DNA of 64,000 nt, taken from assembly GCA_963575745.1 (NCBI GenBank), contig CAUYUJ010016715.1:187501-251500 (forward strand), given 5' to 3'. The stretch is from Prorocentrum cordatum. Taxonomy: Eukaryota; Sar; Dinophyceae; Prorocentrales; Prorocentraceae. Shown here piece after piece: positions 1 through 10,406 of this stretch (the first letter of the stretch is position 1; every line of letters begins with the position of its first letter). A program made the translations under genes and the position numbers. Below the pieces are notes generated by a model. It was not told where the DNA came from and did no database searches. It saw nothing but the letters and a program-made list of their open reading frames with translations.

Positions 1-1311
1 CCATGCCTCCAGGAAGGGGGGGGGGGGGGGGGCTCTGGGGGGACAGAGGCCCGGGGGTAGGAGGGGGGGACGATAGCGGACCAGGCCGGCGAGGCCACGC
101 GTTAAAAAATGCTCCGACGCACGGTGGTCGAAGATGCTCAAGAGGGCGCGAAAGATTTCAGTTGCATCCTCGGGGGGCCTTGTCTGTCCCGTCGCGGCCC
201 TATCCGCGTCGAACCCGTGTCCAATATATGTCGGACTCGTCAGATCCGTATCTGGTCAAATCCGCGTCGAATCGACGCCACATCCGCGTCGAGTCCGCGA
301 CGGACGCAAGAAAAGCCATCATTTTGGGGGACAGGCGAGGCTCCCGAAGATGCAACGGAAAGGTGCCCCTGACCCAAGGTGGCCCCAGCTTTTCGCTCAA
401 TCTTGGAGCCCCTGGGGCCCTCTGGGCCTTGTGAGGGTGGCTCTGGAGGCCGTGGGGGCCTCCTTGGAAATCCTGTGGGCACCTTGTGCCAGGGGCACTT
501 CTAGCGACACCCAACAAAGATGCCGCTCCTCCTCCTCCTCCTCCTCCTCCTCCTTCTCCTCCTCCTCCGCTCTCCTCCTCCTCCGCTCTCCTCCTCCTCC
601 TCCTTCTCCTCCTCCTCCTCCTCCTTCTCCTCCTCCTTCCTCCTCTTTCTCCCCACCCTCCTTCCTCCTCCTCCTCCTGTTCCTCCTCCTCCTCCCTCCT
701 GCTCTTCCCTCCTCCTCCTCCTACCTCCTCCTCCTCCTCCTCCTCTCCTGCTCCTCCTCCTCCTCCTCCTCCTCCTCCTACTTCCTCCTTCACCTCCTCC
801 CTCATCCTCCTCATCTCTCCTTCTCCCCCATCCTTCTCCTCCTCCTCCTCCTCCTCCTCCTCCTGCTCCTCCTCCTTGAAGATTTTCAAAATGGCTCAAG
901 AGATGCCGAGACTCGAGATGCAGGCGCGCTTGGCAGGGCGCCGGCGGGCCCGAAAAGTACGTCGAGGGGGCAGCACACGGCACATCGATCTGGGCACCGC
1001 GATGCCAAGGGAGCACAGCGCCCAAGACCGTGCAGGCGGAGCACCCCGGCGCGGCAGGGTGGCTACATAAGCTCGCGGGCCCCAGACCAAGACGAAGCCA
1101 GGACGACGACAAATTCGGGTGAGGATGGATCGAGAATCTCTGTGATGCAGCGGATCTGGAAGATATCTCGGGCGCCGCGGCCTTCTCGGAGCGTCCCGGA
1201 ACGCTCTGAGTGTTCCGGAACGCTCTGGAACGGATATATCTTCGTCCTGGCCCCGTCCGAGCTGCACAAGCTCGCGGGCCCCAGACGTCACAGATCTGAG
1301 GGCACAGCGGC
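1..1311. other. Low-complexity, apparently non-coding
   Basis: Starts with a run of G near 19-33, then a cluster of short TCCGCGTCGA-like repeats between about 195 and 300, then a long CCT tract. The open frames on both strands are produced by the repeats (Ser/Pro/Leu or Glu/Arg/Gly runs), so no gene is supported here. Confidence 0.6.
526..876. repeat. (CCT)n / (TCC)n pyrimidine microsatellite
   Basis: About 350 bases made almost only of C and T with CCT/TCC as the unit, interrupted by CTCTCC and CTTCTC variants. All three frames stay open across it, which explains the long Ser/Leu/Pro ORFs nearby. Confidence 0.95.
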
Positions 1312-1701
1312 TCAGGCGCTGCACGCGCGACCCAGCGGCTGCGGGCTCTCATAGCCGTCGAACGTCGACATGGATGTGATGCCAGATTGCTCCACAACCT
1401 TAGCAGCTTTGGCGGCCGGATCCCACATGAAACCTTGGTCCATTTTCTTGATCCCGTGCTCTATCACGTAGGAGCACCAATATACCTTACCCTTGCCCGG
1501 CGTAACTCTCATCATGCTTTGCCCAACGGTGTCGTTATGTCCGTCCTTTATGGTCAGCTTCAAGTACCCATGTGTGGAACCGATGTCGCACTGCCTGCCT
1601 GGACGGATCCTGCGTTGCCACACAGCAGAGTGGCCCAGGATGTCAAGAAACTCGACATACACCTTGTGGCAAGTGTCGTTTTTAACGTGGCACTGCCCCA
1701 T
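1312..1701 (-). CDS. Small intact hypothetical protein with N-terminal MGQC
   Basis: A 129-codon open frame starting MGQCHVKNDTCHK and ending GRACSA. Composition is balanced, without the low-complexity bias of the surrounding ORFs, and it runs from ATG to stop without interruption, so it may be a real gene. The start has Gly2 and Cys4, the pattern of N-myristoylation plus palmitoylation; that is inference. A Gly/aromatic-rich core (KVYWCSYVIEHG) could be beta structure. I do not recognise the family. There is no spliced-leader relic or splice signal beside it that I can see. It could also be one exon of a larger minus-strand gene. Confidence 0.4.
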   Translation of the reverse strand: MGQCHVKNDTCHKVYVEFLDILGHSAVWQRRIRPGRQCDIGSTHGYLKLTIKDGHNDTVGQSMMRVTPGKGKVYWCSYVIEHGIKKMDQGFMWDPAAKAAKVVEQSGITSMSTFDGYESPQPLGRACSA

Positions 1702-3880
1702 GTGTTCGCTCGCGCTAAATAAGGCTGAAGGGCTGATGATCGCCGACCGCGTGGGCTTGACCTTGAATCAAAACGCTGCGAGATAGGCTGCATTCAGCCT
1801 TTTCTAGAACAAGATCTACGCGGTGTGTTGCCTTGTGCTGAGTAGGAGTGGCATCAGCCCCCTTGGAGCTCTCAGTATAGAGCAATGTGGATGTTCTTGG
1901 AGGCCCCACCCCCCCGACTCAATGACTGGACTCATCGCCCCCAGGCGCTTCCGGGCTGAGCTGCGTACATTTTCTAGAAGCTTCGGGGGCTTGCTTGGGA
2001 ACTCGAACCTCCAACACCCACTGCAAGATGGCCGCGGCCGAAGAGACCAAGCGCCAAAGGACGACCCATGAACCCCCCCGGGTCGCCCCAATACGGCCCC
2101 GAGGCCCTGTAGATGGCACCCATTTGCTTTCAAGAGGGGGCACCCCAAGGCGGCCCCCGAGACAGCCATCAGGCCCCTCAAAGGTGCCAGCAGGCCCCTA
2201 GGATACCTCGAGGAGGCTGCCAGAGGCCCCCAAAGACGCTCCAAAAGAAGCCCTCAAGGCCTTCACTGGGGTCCCCAAGAGACCCCACTAAGTCTCCCAT
2301 ATGCCCCTGGCCCGCAGCTCAGGCACGGTGGCAGGATGGGCCGAAAACAACTGGACACTCTGGAGCAAGATGCTGAAACTATCGTTGCAACAGGTAAGGC
2401 AACGGCGACAGCTCCCCATGCAGCACACACACACACACGATGCCAAACCTTTTCGAAAGAAATCTAGAGGCACCTTGTTCGTCGGAACGGAGCTTCATGA
2501 GGCGCTCCAGGGTTCTCTCGGCCCATCGGGGGATGTCAAGGAAGTTCCGAGGGGCACCTGCTGGCAAGCCAATTTCGAGTTTGGTGTGCTCGCTGTCCTT
2601 CGGACGTCGTGCTCTCTGTCCAGTGACATTGGCCTCGGGACGCTCCTCTCGCCTCGGGCAGTCCCGTCGACGGCCCTCTGGGGCCCGAGAGCGGCCCGAA
2701 GGAGGCCGAGACGGGGAGAAGCCGCTGGCGGTTCCGTCGCAAGGGCGCACGAGGCCTGGATCGCATTGAGGCTTGCAAGGAAGCGCGCGAGTGCCATGTC
2801 ATACCGCCGGCGCCCGGAGCTGGCGCTCTCTTGTATCGCTCGCGCCCACGAGAGAACGAACATGATTCACCCATTATGTTCCTCGTCCTCGTCTTTCCTT
2901 CCGCGCCTCTTAAGCCTATACTCGGCCCGCCTCTTCCACTCGGTCCTCCACTCTCTTCTCCTCTGCTCCTATATTCTCCCCTCTCCTGTGTCCTCTCCTC
3001 CTTTCATCTGACGACTACCTAGGAGCGCTGAGGCTGAAATTACCGTACATGCCCGAAGATGGGCAAGGAAATGCCCTAAGATCCGACGGCACGGAATAGG
3101 CAAAATCACGACTGGATCCCTGGACCCCATTGCAGCGGCGTTCTTCGAGCCAGATCGATATGTGAGGGTCCTGGGCCCGAGTCCTAACGAAAACACCCAC
3201 CTCCAAAAACTTGAATCGCCAGGATCTCAGGGCACATGGCGGACGGGAACTTTGAACATTGTTGAACCGAGCCCGATCTCCACTAGCGTGGCCTGGGCCC
3301 CACTGGCCGAAGTACGCACCAGATTGATTACATGGGGATCGTGGGCCGCTCCCTTCAAGTTACGAGAGGCATATCCCCAACTGGGGTGGTGCGATGGCGG
3401 GGATCGGGACGGGCATGCGGATAGAGATCGGCTAAACCATCCTGTCAGACCTAGGGCAGAAGAGCACCCTTCAAGAACATGAGGCCCTCCACTGGCCACG
3501 ACGAACAGCAGTCGAGGGCACCCTCCCAGGGATTGCACAAGAGCGTCCAACAGACAAGAAGAACATTAGTACCTGGGCGCTGCGCTGGCACGGGTAGAGA
3601 GCAGAAGCCTCGTTCGTCAAAACTGTGGGATGTCCAAGATGCGAAAGCGTGGCCAACAACAGAGACGATTGCGAGCGGTCGAAGGTCGAAGCGCCGCCGA
3701 GGTGTTCCCGGCGGCTCGCCGGCACAAGCAACAGGCCCATAGCCCATACGTGCTGGAACGTGCCAAGGCTGGGTGGGCGGGATCATCGATTCAGGCGTTA
3801 GCCTCATGGATATCTTCTGTCTCCGAATATGTCGGCACCGTCGGGGCAGGGCAGCTGAGGTAGGTGATGCAGAAGCGACG
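1702..3880. other. No convincing gene; possible minus-strand exon at 2379-2750
   Basis: Mostly anonymous GC-rich DNA. On the minus strand, 2379-2750 reads as a fairly normal-looking charged peptide (around LDIPRWAERTLERLMKL), but frames on both strands are open here and I cannot name it. A degenerate AGGCCCC-rich stretch occupies about 2160-2300 and a short CACACA run about 2423-2440. Nothing else is supported. Confidence 0.3.
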
Positions 3881-3889
3881 CGCTGCTGC

Positions 3890-4790
3890 TGATCCGACAT
3901 CTTCTTAATATGGCGCAGGACGCGGCCGCCCTTGGCGCATTTCTTGACGCTGGCCTTCGCCACCCAGCGGCCGCGCTCACACACCTCCGCCAAAAGCGGT
4001 GGCGGCCGAGCACGTCCTCGCTCGGGCCGCCGTGGCGGAGCATGTGCGGCGCCAGGTGGACCGCCAGGCCGGCGTCGGCCGCCGCGCCCCCGAAGAGGCG
4101 TTCGAACTTCGCGAGCGTCAGGCTCGGGAAGAGCTTGGAGGAGCGTGCGGCCCCTGCAGCGGCCAGCAGCGACTCCATCAGCTTGCGGAGGTACGCGCGG
4201 CCCGCCGCCGCGGAGACGGGGTCGTGGATCCGCGCGGTGTCGTCGTGCTCGCCCGTCTTCGCGGGCGGCGTCGCCTGTCCCTCCTCGTCGGGAGACCGAG
4301 GCGCAGCTCGAGCCACAATGGCCGCCAGCGGGCCCCGAGAGGACGCGTCGGCGACGTCGGCGCGCCTGATGTTGCACGCCTCCGAGGGCCAGAAGTACCC
4401 GTCCTGCATCAGCACCGCCGCTCGGACAGTAATTAGACAGCCCGTCGTCGCCCTGCTTCGCCAGCTGCTCGGCGGCGAGGGCGAGGGCGATCCACGGGCA
4501 AGGGTCGCGTGCCACCTCGGGCTCAGGCGCCGGCCCTGGAAGGCGCGCTTGGCGCGAGGCAAGACGCCCTTTGCCGCCGAAGCTGAGGTTGAGGCTGAAC
4601 GCGACCGCCGCCAGCATCATGCGGCCAGAGCTGACGGCCTCGCCGTCGAAGCTGAGCTCTGTGATGACCGCCTCCAGGATCTTGTCGAGCTTCGCGAGAT
4701 CGGTGGGCGGCGCCCGGCCGTGAAAGCGGACTTCGCGTCGATGCCAGTTCTCGTAGACGGTGGCTGTCTTTGCCGTGGCGCTCTTGGTCT
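3890..4790 (-). pseudogene. Tyrosine recombinase (DIRS-like), frameshifted and catalytically dead
   Basis: Recombinase module that would insert the circular DIRS DNA. Joining two minus-strand frames gives a core-binding part (VYENWHRREVRF at about 4750, then MMLAAVAFSLNLSFGGKG) and a catalytic part. The pattern YFWPSEA at about 4390-4410 stands where the family has Arg-Pro-Ser-Glu, so the first catalytic Arg is replaced by Trp. HMLRHGGPS (4030-4055) keeps the His-x-x-Arg box. RGRW is followed by ASVKKCAKGG, where the catalytic Tyr codon reads TGC (3937-3939). A frameshift near 3990 separates HMLRHGG from RGRW. The neighbouring methyltransferase-like domain lies directly upstream in transcription. 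Sure of the family, sure that it is non-functional. Confidence 0.75.
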
Positions 4791-4881
4791 TCAGGCGGTG
4801 CTGGCGCGAGGCTGACGCCCTGGCTGGGGTCGCCTGCGCCGCGGCCCGCCGCTAGCCAGCGCGGGCTGCGCGGGCGGCCGC

Positions 4882-6276
4882 CTACGGGGCTCGCTTGGCC
4901 GGCGGCCGAGCCTTGGCCCGACGCGGGCGCCCGCGGCGCGACCCAGCGGTGGTCGCGGCCTCCTCCCCAGGCGCGGGCTCCCAAGGGTCACTCGCGGATG
5001 CCGTCGGCGGGGGGCGGGTCGAGCCAGGGTCCGAAAGGCCAGCATCGATCCCAGCGGCCCGCAGTAGCGCGGCGTGCCACTGGCCGCGCCCTACTGCATA
5101 GCCGCCCTCGGATGCGCCGAGCCGCGAGCAGCGGGGCGCCGCGCTGGCGGCGATGCCGGCCCAGGCACGACACAGGCCTGGAGGGCAGGCGCCCGCAAAG
5201 GTTGTGCGCCGAGCTGCTCGAGCCGGCCGAGCCGTGGCAGGTGGGACCGCGGCGGTTGAGGTCTGGGGGCTCGACTGAGGTGCCACATAGACCTTCCTCT
5301 CAAGATGTCGTGATGGTGGCCTCCCTGGCAACAACGACGCAACTGGCTGAGACCAGGGAGCGTACCAAAGAGGCCAGTGGGCTTCCGATAGTGAGCACTG
5401 AACTCGCACATCGAAATCAACGAAGACAGACTGAGGCAACTTGAAGAGCGGATGGATGAGATGGTGGTCCCACAAGGCTGACCGCAGCGGGTTCTCGATC
5501 GTCCAATAGATGCCGAGCCGCTGGCACAAATTGACCAGCCTTCGGACAACGCGGACGCCCCGCGCGGCGCGCAGAGCATCGGCTGGAGAGAGGGGTCCGT
5601 GACGTGCCGTGCTTCTGGTCGCACACGGCGCCCCAAGATGCACCCGCCAAGCTGTCCCATCACGCAGCTGGCCTTCCAGAATCCGAAGCGTCTTCCAGGA
5701 GTGCAAGTCGCAGTAGGGGGCCCGCTGGTGGTCCATCGGGGGCATCACCCGGGGACCAGACCCAACGAGGGCCGACGAGAGCCTGCTGGTGCCCGAGTAG
5801 ACCTCCAAGAACGCCCGAGCTCGTTGCGCTGTGCGAGGTGCGTGCGTAGGAGGAGGGCGCTCTGACAAGCGCCGGCAGGCGCCCGTCGCCGGCTCGGAGG
5901 GCGGCAAGGCGTGCCGCCGGGGCGGCAGCCGCGGACGCCTAAAATATCGAGGAGACGTTGTAGTCCCGTCGCCTGGCGCGGCGGGGCGGGCGGCGCTGGG
6001 CGAGGGCCGCGGACGGGCGACGGGCGACGCGGGAGGCCGCGGTCGCCTGCGGGCCCAGAAGCCCAAGCGCTGCGGCAGCCCGCTCTCGGCGCGCCCGCGG
6101 AACAGCAGCGGGCGCAGCAGCAGGACCTGGCGGGGCGCAGGCGCGGGCCAGCCCGCCCCCGCGCGCACGCCTCCTGAGGCGACTTGGGGGGGATCGATCC
6201 CACTCAGCCGAGTCGAGCGCGAGTCGGCAGGCTCGGGCGGCCCCCGGGACGGTCTCTCCCGGGCCGGCCTCTCCAC
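4882..6276 (-). pseudogene. Methyltransferase-like domain of the DIRS-like element
   Basis: A 464-codon open frame. Its middle holds FLEVYSGTSRLSSALV (glycine-poor SAM-loop position), PYCDLHSWKTLRILEG, VHLGAPCATRS and GIYWTIENPLRSALWD. The Pro-Cys and Glu-Asn-Pro motifs in this order resemble motifs IV and VI of C5-cytosine methyltransferase folds. The role in DIRS-type elements is not established. The N-terminal 140 residues (Arg/Pro/Ala-rich) and the last 120 are low complexity and may be linkers. It is the only long unbroken frame in the element, perhaps because GC-rich DNA keeps frames open, or because it decayed less. It follows the RNase H region with no gap and precedes the recombinase. 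Confidence 0.65.
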
Positions 6277-6278
6277 GA

Positions 6279-7000
6279 TCAGCTGCTCGGTAGCCGTCGC
6301 CCGTGCAATTGCGCGCGCTCTCGGTGCACCTCAGGTGCCAGGCGATCGCGGCGCCGATCGCGATGGCCGCCGCCTGACGCACCAGGGGCCGCAGCCAGAA
6401 GTCCGAGGCGCGGCCCTTCATGGTGGCCAGGAGCGCGCTCGGGTTGTCGGTGGGCCCCAGCAGCCGCGCGCCGCCCGCGGCGGGGCAGCGGGCGGCCCTT
6501 CAGGTGGATGGCGATGTGGTAGGCCCAGCCGCCCTTCACGATGTTGAGCCAGCGGTCGGGGTCAGCCCAGGCGTCGTCCAGCGCGTGGAATGCGTCCGAG
6601 GCCTCGACCACGCGGAAGGGCGCCCGGCGCCGGCGGGGCAGGGAAGGGGGCCCCGCGCGAGGCGGGCCTGCCTGCCCCGCGACGCCGGCGATGTCCAGGC
6701 CGAGCGACCCGGACTCGGCGGCCAAGTGGGGGGCGCACGCCGCGATGCGATCCTCGACGCCGGACGCGTCCGTGAGGTTGGCCTCCTCGATCTTGAACCT
6801 CCAGCGCTCGCGCGGGCGGTCGGCACCCAGGATGTCGGGGGGCGCCGCGAGCGCGAGGGAGAGCGAGTCGCCGAAGGTCGAGCTGTCGCCAGAGAACCCC
6901 GCAGGCGCACGCGGCGCTGCAAGGTCCACGTCGACGAGCCCCACGAAGCCCTTCAAGACGCGCAGCTCGGCGTCGAGGGCATCGCTGAACCAGACCCGCT
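6279..7000 (-). pseudogene. RNase H region of the DIRS-like element, frameshifted
   Basis: On the minus strand, ERWRFKIEEANLTDASGVED is followed by a Pro/Arg-rich spacer and DPDRWLNIVKGGWAYHIAIHL, the arrangement of the dinoflagellate DIRS RNase H segment. In another frame, GPTDNPSALLATMKGRASDF (around 6400-6460) continues the same domain with the Asp-Asn motif, and LRCTESARNCTGDGYRAADR ends it near 6290. At least two frame changes are needed to read through. RNase H would remove the RNA template during cDNA synthesis. It lies between the RT remnant and the methyltransferase-like domain. Confidence 0.6.
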
Positions 7001-7016
7001 CGCGCCTGTCATAGCG

Positions 7017-7354
7017 TTACAAAAAGCGATAGCTGTGGTCCAGGGCAGACCAGCCCCATGGCATCCGGCGGAAGTGATTCACGAGGTGCCCGGCGACGCG
7101 CTCGAGCGTGACGCCAGGGCAGCCGCCCTGCTGCGGCGGCCGCTCGATCGCCAGGTATAGAGCTGCCAAGTGTACTTCTCGGTGGGCAGCAGCTGGGGCC
7201 GGGTCCCGCCCAGGAAGCGCAAGCCGACGAGGGCGAGCTCGGTCTGGGCGGGCTCGATGTCGTGGGCGATGAAGCCCATGTCCTCCAGCCGCGCGAGGTA
7301 GCGGTCCAGGCCGCGCTGCACGTCGTCGCGGTTGAAGCCGATCACAGCGGCGTT
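7017..7354 (-). pseudogene. Second half of the DIRS-like reverse transcriptase
   Basis: Reads AAVIGFNRDDVQRGLDRYL then PAQTELALVGLRFLGG, the part of the RT just after the catalytic V-D-N motif. In a second frame, VTLERVAGHLVNHFRR continues the thumb/connection region to a stop near 7017. The 5' limit is abrupt: at 7354 the sequence passes into the terminal inverted repeat of the inserted 19-kb element. The missing front half is at 26508-27060 on the same strand. The reading frame at the break (AAV) is the one expected to follow the VDN ending at the other break. Confidence 0.75.
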
Positions 7355-7387
7355 CCCAGATGCTCCAATCCCCAAAAAGATGGGGCG
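7355..7387 (+). repeat. Left terminal inverted repeat
   Basis: Begins CCCAGATGCTCC. The first 12 bases are a perfect inverse of 26494-26505. Over 33 bases, 26 match, including an A-run followed by ATGGG. It abuts the RT codons for Ala-Ala-Val on the outside. Confidence 0.85.
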
Positions 7388-7530
7388 CAGATAGCAAGAA
7401 TGGGGAGCGACCCATTTTCCGGTACCGGGATCAAAAATGGGGCCCCGATGAGCGCGTTGATCATGAAGATCGCTACCCATTTTTGTTTTCATCGCGACCC
7501 ATTTTTTTGAAGCGTTCGCTACCCATTTTT
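7388..7530. repeat. Left subterminal repeat array (ACCCATTTTT family)
   Basis: Five to six copies of GACCCATTTT, CTACCCATTTTT or the inverse AAAATGGGG, spaced 20-40 bases. Subterminal motifs of this kind bind the accessory transposition protein in plant CACTA elements; such a role here is inference. Confidence 0.7.
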
Positions 7531-7532
7531 CA

Positions 7533-7645
7533 AAAATTCCAGACAAACGCCATACGGTGAAAATCTGGAATTTGTCTGGAATTTCCCAATCGTTTGTCAA
7601 TCGTTTGTCTGGCGTTTGTCTGGCGTTTGTCTGGCGTTTTCCTGG
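7533..7645. repeat. TTTGTCTGGAATTT / GTTTGTCTGGCG repeat cluster
   Basis: Tandem and inverted copies of TTTGTCTGGAATTT followed by CAATCGTTTGTC and four GTTTGTCTGGCG units. Same family as at 10925-11060, 16881-17034, 23320-23780 and about 26280-26305. Confidence 0.75.
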
Positions 7646-7904
7646 AATTGCATGTTGAATCATCGCAACGAGTGGTATGTTGAGGCGTCGCGAGGCGGCG
7701 TCATGTGCTAGGGGCGCGTGTGACGAAGGTTCACAGACAAAGTAGTGCGGATGGTAGTGAGATCGGTAGCGGGGTTAGCCAGACAACGATAGAGATGTTG
7801 ATGTCAACCACCTTGATATCGAGAATGTGATCGTACGTGGCTTCAGTTGTTAACACTGTAAGTTCAAAATGTGCACGAACAATTCCTGCTAGCGCTGCAG
7901 CTAT

Positions 7905-8190
7905 ACTGTGCTGTGCTGTGCTGTGCTGTGCTGTGCTGTGCTGTGCTATACTTTGCTATGCTGGTTCCCCATTGTTGTGTTCGAATCGTGTTTCAATTTC
8001 GACATGCACATCACCTCTTTCCCTGCAACCCTCCTTGCTACCCTACCTGCCACCCTCCCACCCCCCCTGCCACCCCCCTGCCACCCTCCGTGCCACCCCG
8101 CCACCCTCCCCGCCACCCTTCCTGCCGCCCTCCCTGCCACCCTTCCTGCCACCCTCACTGCCACCCTCCCTGCCACTTCCCCTGCCAGTA
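7905..8190. repeat. (CTGTG)n microsatellite and CCCTCC/TGCCAC minisatellite
   Basis: About nine CTGTG units at 7905-7950. From about 8020 to 8190 a second array has CCCTCCCTGCCA-like units of 11-12 bases. No gene is seen between 7645 and 8270. Confidence 0.85.
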
Positions 8191-8274
8191 TGTCTGCCAC
8201 TCACCCTGGCTCATCTCGCCTGTCGCCCTCCTCCCCCTATCACGCCATTTTGTTCTCAAGCCGTGAGCACAGTG

Positions 8275-8700
8275 ATGACACGCTGCATGTGTCTCGTTCT
8301 CGAGATTGGGGTCCCCCCCCCGCCTCCTGGCCTGGGCGCGCCATGGCGCGTCCAGGAGATCAACGAGGTGGGGAGGGGGCTCCCGTTGCGAGGCCAACCT
8401 GGCAGGCGGGTGCCCGACCGCAGGTGGGTGGACGCGGCCATGGCGCGGGTTTCGCCAGCGCCGTGGCCTGGGTGTCCCGACGCCATCGCGGTGATCGGGC
8501 CCATGCCGCGCGAGTGGTACGTGGACGCGGGGTGGGTGCACGGGCAGCCAGCCCTGACGATAAAGCAGATCCGCGTGCCAGGCCCGCCTGGTATCGCTCG
8601 GTTTTTGATGATGACGTGGGAGGACGAGCACGGAGTCCACATGTGCATCTTCAAAAGGGTCGTGGAGTTGCCGTTCAGGCTGTATTGGGTTCGCGCGTGA
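8275..8700 (+). CDS. Hypothetical ORF 1 of the giant element
   Basis: A 141-codon frame beginning MTRCMCLVLEIG and ending PFRLYWVRA. The second half (PREWYVDAGWVHGQPALTIK, then MMTWEDEHGVHMCIFKRVVE) has the look of a folded domain, unlike the CT-rich DNA on either side. No family recognised. The true start may be an upstream splice acceptor rather than this ATG. It is the first coding-like segment after the left end of the element and is read in the same direction as the other element genes. Confidence 0.4.
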   Translation: MTRCMCLVLEIGVPPPPPGLGAPWRVQEINEVGRGLPLRGQPGRRVPDRRWVDAAMARVSPAPWPGCPDAIAVIGPMPREWYVDAGWVHGQPALTIKQIRVPGPPGIARFLMMTWEDEHGVHMCIFKRVVELPFRLYWVRA

Positions 8701-9030
8701 AGGTGGGCCTTGAAAAAAACTTCTTGCTCCCCCTTCTCCTCCCCATCTTTGTCTTCCTCCCCCCCCTTCCCCATCTCCTTCCCATCACATCCCCTTATTC
8801 CGCCTCCTCCCTCTGTTCGTCCGTATCCACGGTACCCTCATGCTCATAATCAACATCATCATGGTTCCTCTCCTCCTCCCTCCCTCCCCTGCACCGTCCT
8901 CCCCCATTTTTGTCTCCACCTCCTATTTCTGCTCGCCCGCATCCGAATCATCGCCACCGCCCCCCCCCCCCTCCGTCTCAGCACTACCCTACAAGTCGGT
9001 GCATGCTACCCCCCCATCGGTTCCATCATT
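8701..9030. repeat. Pyrimidine-rich spacer
   Basis: C/T-rich on the plus strand (CTCCCTTCTCCTCC-like), between two coding-like segments. One of about ten such tracts within the giant element. Confidence 0.7.
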
Positions 9031-9345
9031 ATGCTCCGCATTTGTCCAACCAGTTTTCCACGCCCAATAGTTTGGGCTCGAATCGTTTCGGCTCCGTCCA
9101 TTCGTATCCCCGCGATGCGGGGACTTGTCGCCGTCCCGATCCGCACGGCCGTGCCAGATGTGGATCCCATGGAGCTTGGCAATGTGTTCCAGAAACACAT
9201 CGCCAGGTACGGCTGCAAGAAGGCCTTTGCCCTGCACAGCTACAACTACTTGACTAAACCTCGCGCAGTTTGCGCGAGGTCCCTTCACAACATGTTCCCG
9301 CTGGTGGCCGTTGCCACCAATCCACCAACCACCTACATTACCTGA
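9031..9345 (+). CDS. Exon-like hypothetical segment
   Basis: Frame MLRICPTSFPRPIVWARIV ... DVDPMELGNVFQKHIARYG ... ALHSYNYLTKPR, ending in TGA at 9343-9345. The centre is of normal composition. Limits are uncertain: the exon may stop soon after NYLTKPR, where the sequence becomes less protein-like. Not recognised. Confidence 0.3.
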   Translation: MLRICPTSFPRPIVWARIVSAPSIRIPAMRGLVAVPIRTAVPDVDPMELGNVFQKHIARYGCKKAFALHSYNYLTKPRAVCARSLHNMFPLVAVATNPPTTYIT

Positions 9346-9544
9346 TGACGTGACCCTCCCCGTTCTATGTTTCCATGTTTTGGGGGGGTGGGGGTGTAGC
9401 GTGCACCGCCGCATGTTGCTCATTTCCCAGGTGGATCTCCTCCTGCGACACCTGCCAGCTGCGGAGTGCAAGTGGTCGTGTTTGAGGGGTGCTTGTTTGA
9501 TGGCCATCGACAAGTACCCATCACCTCGTCCTCTTGTTCAACCT

Positions 9545-9790
9545 CTGCTTCCTCCTCCTCCTCCTCCTCCTCCTCCTCCTCATCCTCCCTCCTCTCTTTG
9601 TTTCGCCATCATCATGCTGCCTCGTTTTCCTTTCCCCACCTCCTCCTTACGCTGTTCCTCCTCGTTCTCACCCCCTCCTCCTCCTCCTCCTCCTCCTCCT
9701 TCTCCACCCCCGTCACCCCCTCCTCCTCCTCCTCCACCCCCATCCACCCCCTCCTCCTCCTCCCCCTCTCGCCCCTCCTCCCCTTCTCCC
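9545..9790. repeat. (CCT)n pyrimidine tract
   Basis: CTCCTCCTC blocks and CCCCTCCTCC variants, a likely intron or spacer. Confidence 0.85.
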
Positions 9791-9897
9791 CCCGACAGGC
9801 AAATCGACGCCTCCCTCTATCGATTTGCTTGTCGGCCTTTTGCGTCAGATCCACTCGGCGCCCTGAAGGTATCCCAAGTGCTGCAGAGAAGACCCGA

Positions 9898-10020
9898 ACA
9901 TGCCGTCGTTGACGCGCGCGGGCAGCCTGGCCGAGAAACTCACGGTCGTTTTGAAGCACCTTCGCCGCATCAGGGACAGTAGCATCCGTTTGCGCCAGGC
10001 CAGTGTTTTTCGCCGAAGTA
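9898..10020 (+). CDS. Exon-like segment, Arg/Leu-rich helix
   Basis: Reads MPSLTRAGSLAEKLTVVLKH then LRRIRDSSIRLRQASVF before entering a GGAGGA tract at about 10020. Amphipathic and probably helical. Frame context upstream is in a different phase (YRFACRPFASDPLGALKVSQ at 9820-9890), so a splice or frameshift lies between. Not recognised. Confidence 0.3.
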
Positions 10021-10149
10021 GGGGGAGGATGGACGTGGAGGAGGAGGAGGACGACGAGGGAGGTAGAAGAAAGGGGGGGTAGAAGGCTGATGTGGAAGGT
10101 GAGGGAGGTGGAGGTGGCGGAGGGGGGGATCAGTTTTTTGAAGATGACG

Positions 10150-10406
10150 TCGGGAAGGCGCGCCTCAGACGTTGGGCAACATGTAGGCGAAGGCCGAATG
10201 ACCTTTCGCCAAGCAGTTGCCCGACGTACGTGGGGGGCGTCTTCTTGGCGTCATCTCGGCGCGGCCATGCATCCTCGTACGAATGCACCCCGCAGGCTGT
10301 GGCGGGCTGCTCGCCCGCGGAGATCGATTCCATCAACCATTTTCTGCACTTGATGGGCCAACGGTCGGTGCCCATCGAGGCGTCGCTCTTGGGACGGGGG
10401 AGATGA
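10150..10406 (+). CDS. Exon-like hypothetical segment
   Basis: Reads CPTYVGGVFLASSRRGHASS then AVAGCSPAEIDSINHFLHLM and QRSVPIEASLLGRGR to a TGA at 10404-10406. Part looks like a folded domain. Flanked by purine-rich tracts at about 10016-10135 and 10410-10520, the opposite strand bias to the other spacers. Not recognised. Confidence 0.3.

Noticed and set aside
880-900. TGGCTCAAG near 890-898 as another spliced-leader relic
   Set aside because: Only the last nine bases agree; the preceding TTTTCAAAA does not fit the leader.
134-1397. Long ORFs on both strands (up to 406 codons)
   Set aside because: They run through a CCT/TCC microsatellite; composition is Ser/Leu/Pro or Glu/Arg/Gly runs and all frames are open.
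8020-8190. Possible CRISPR-like spacing in the CCCTCC/TGCCAC array
   Set aside because: Units are contiguous with no unique spacers; it is a plain minisatellite.
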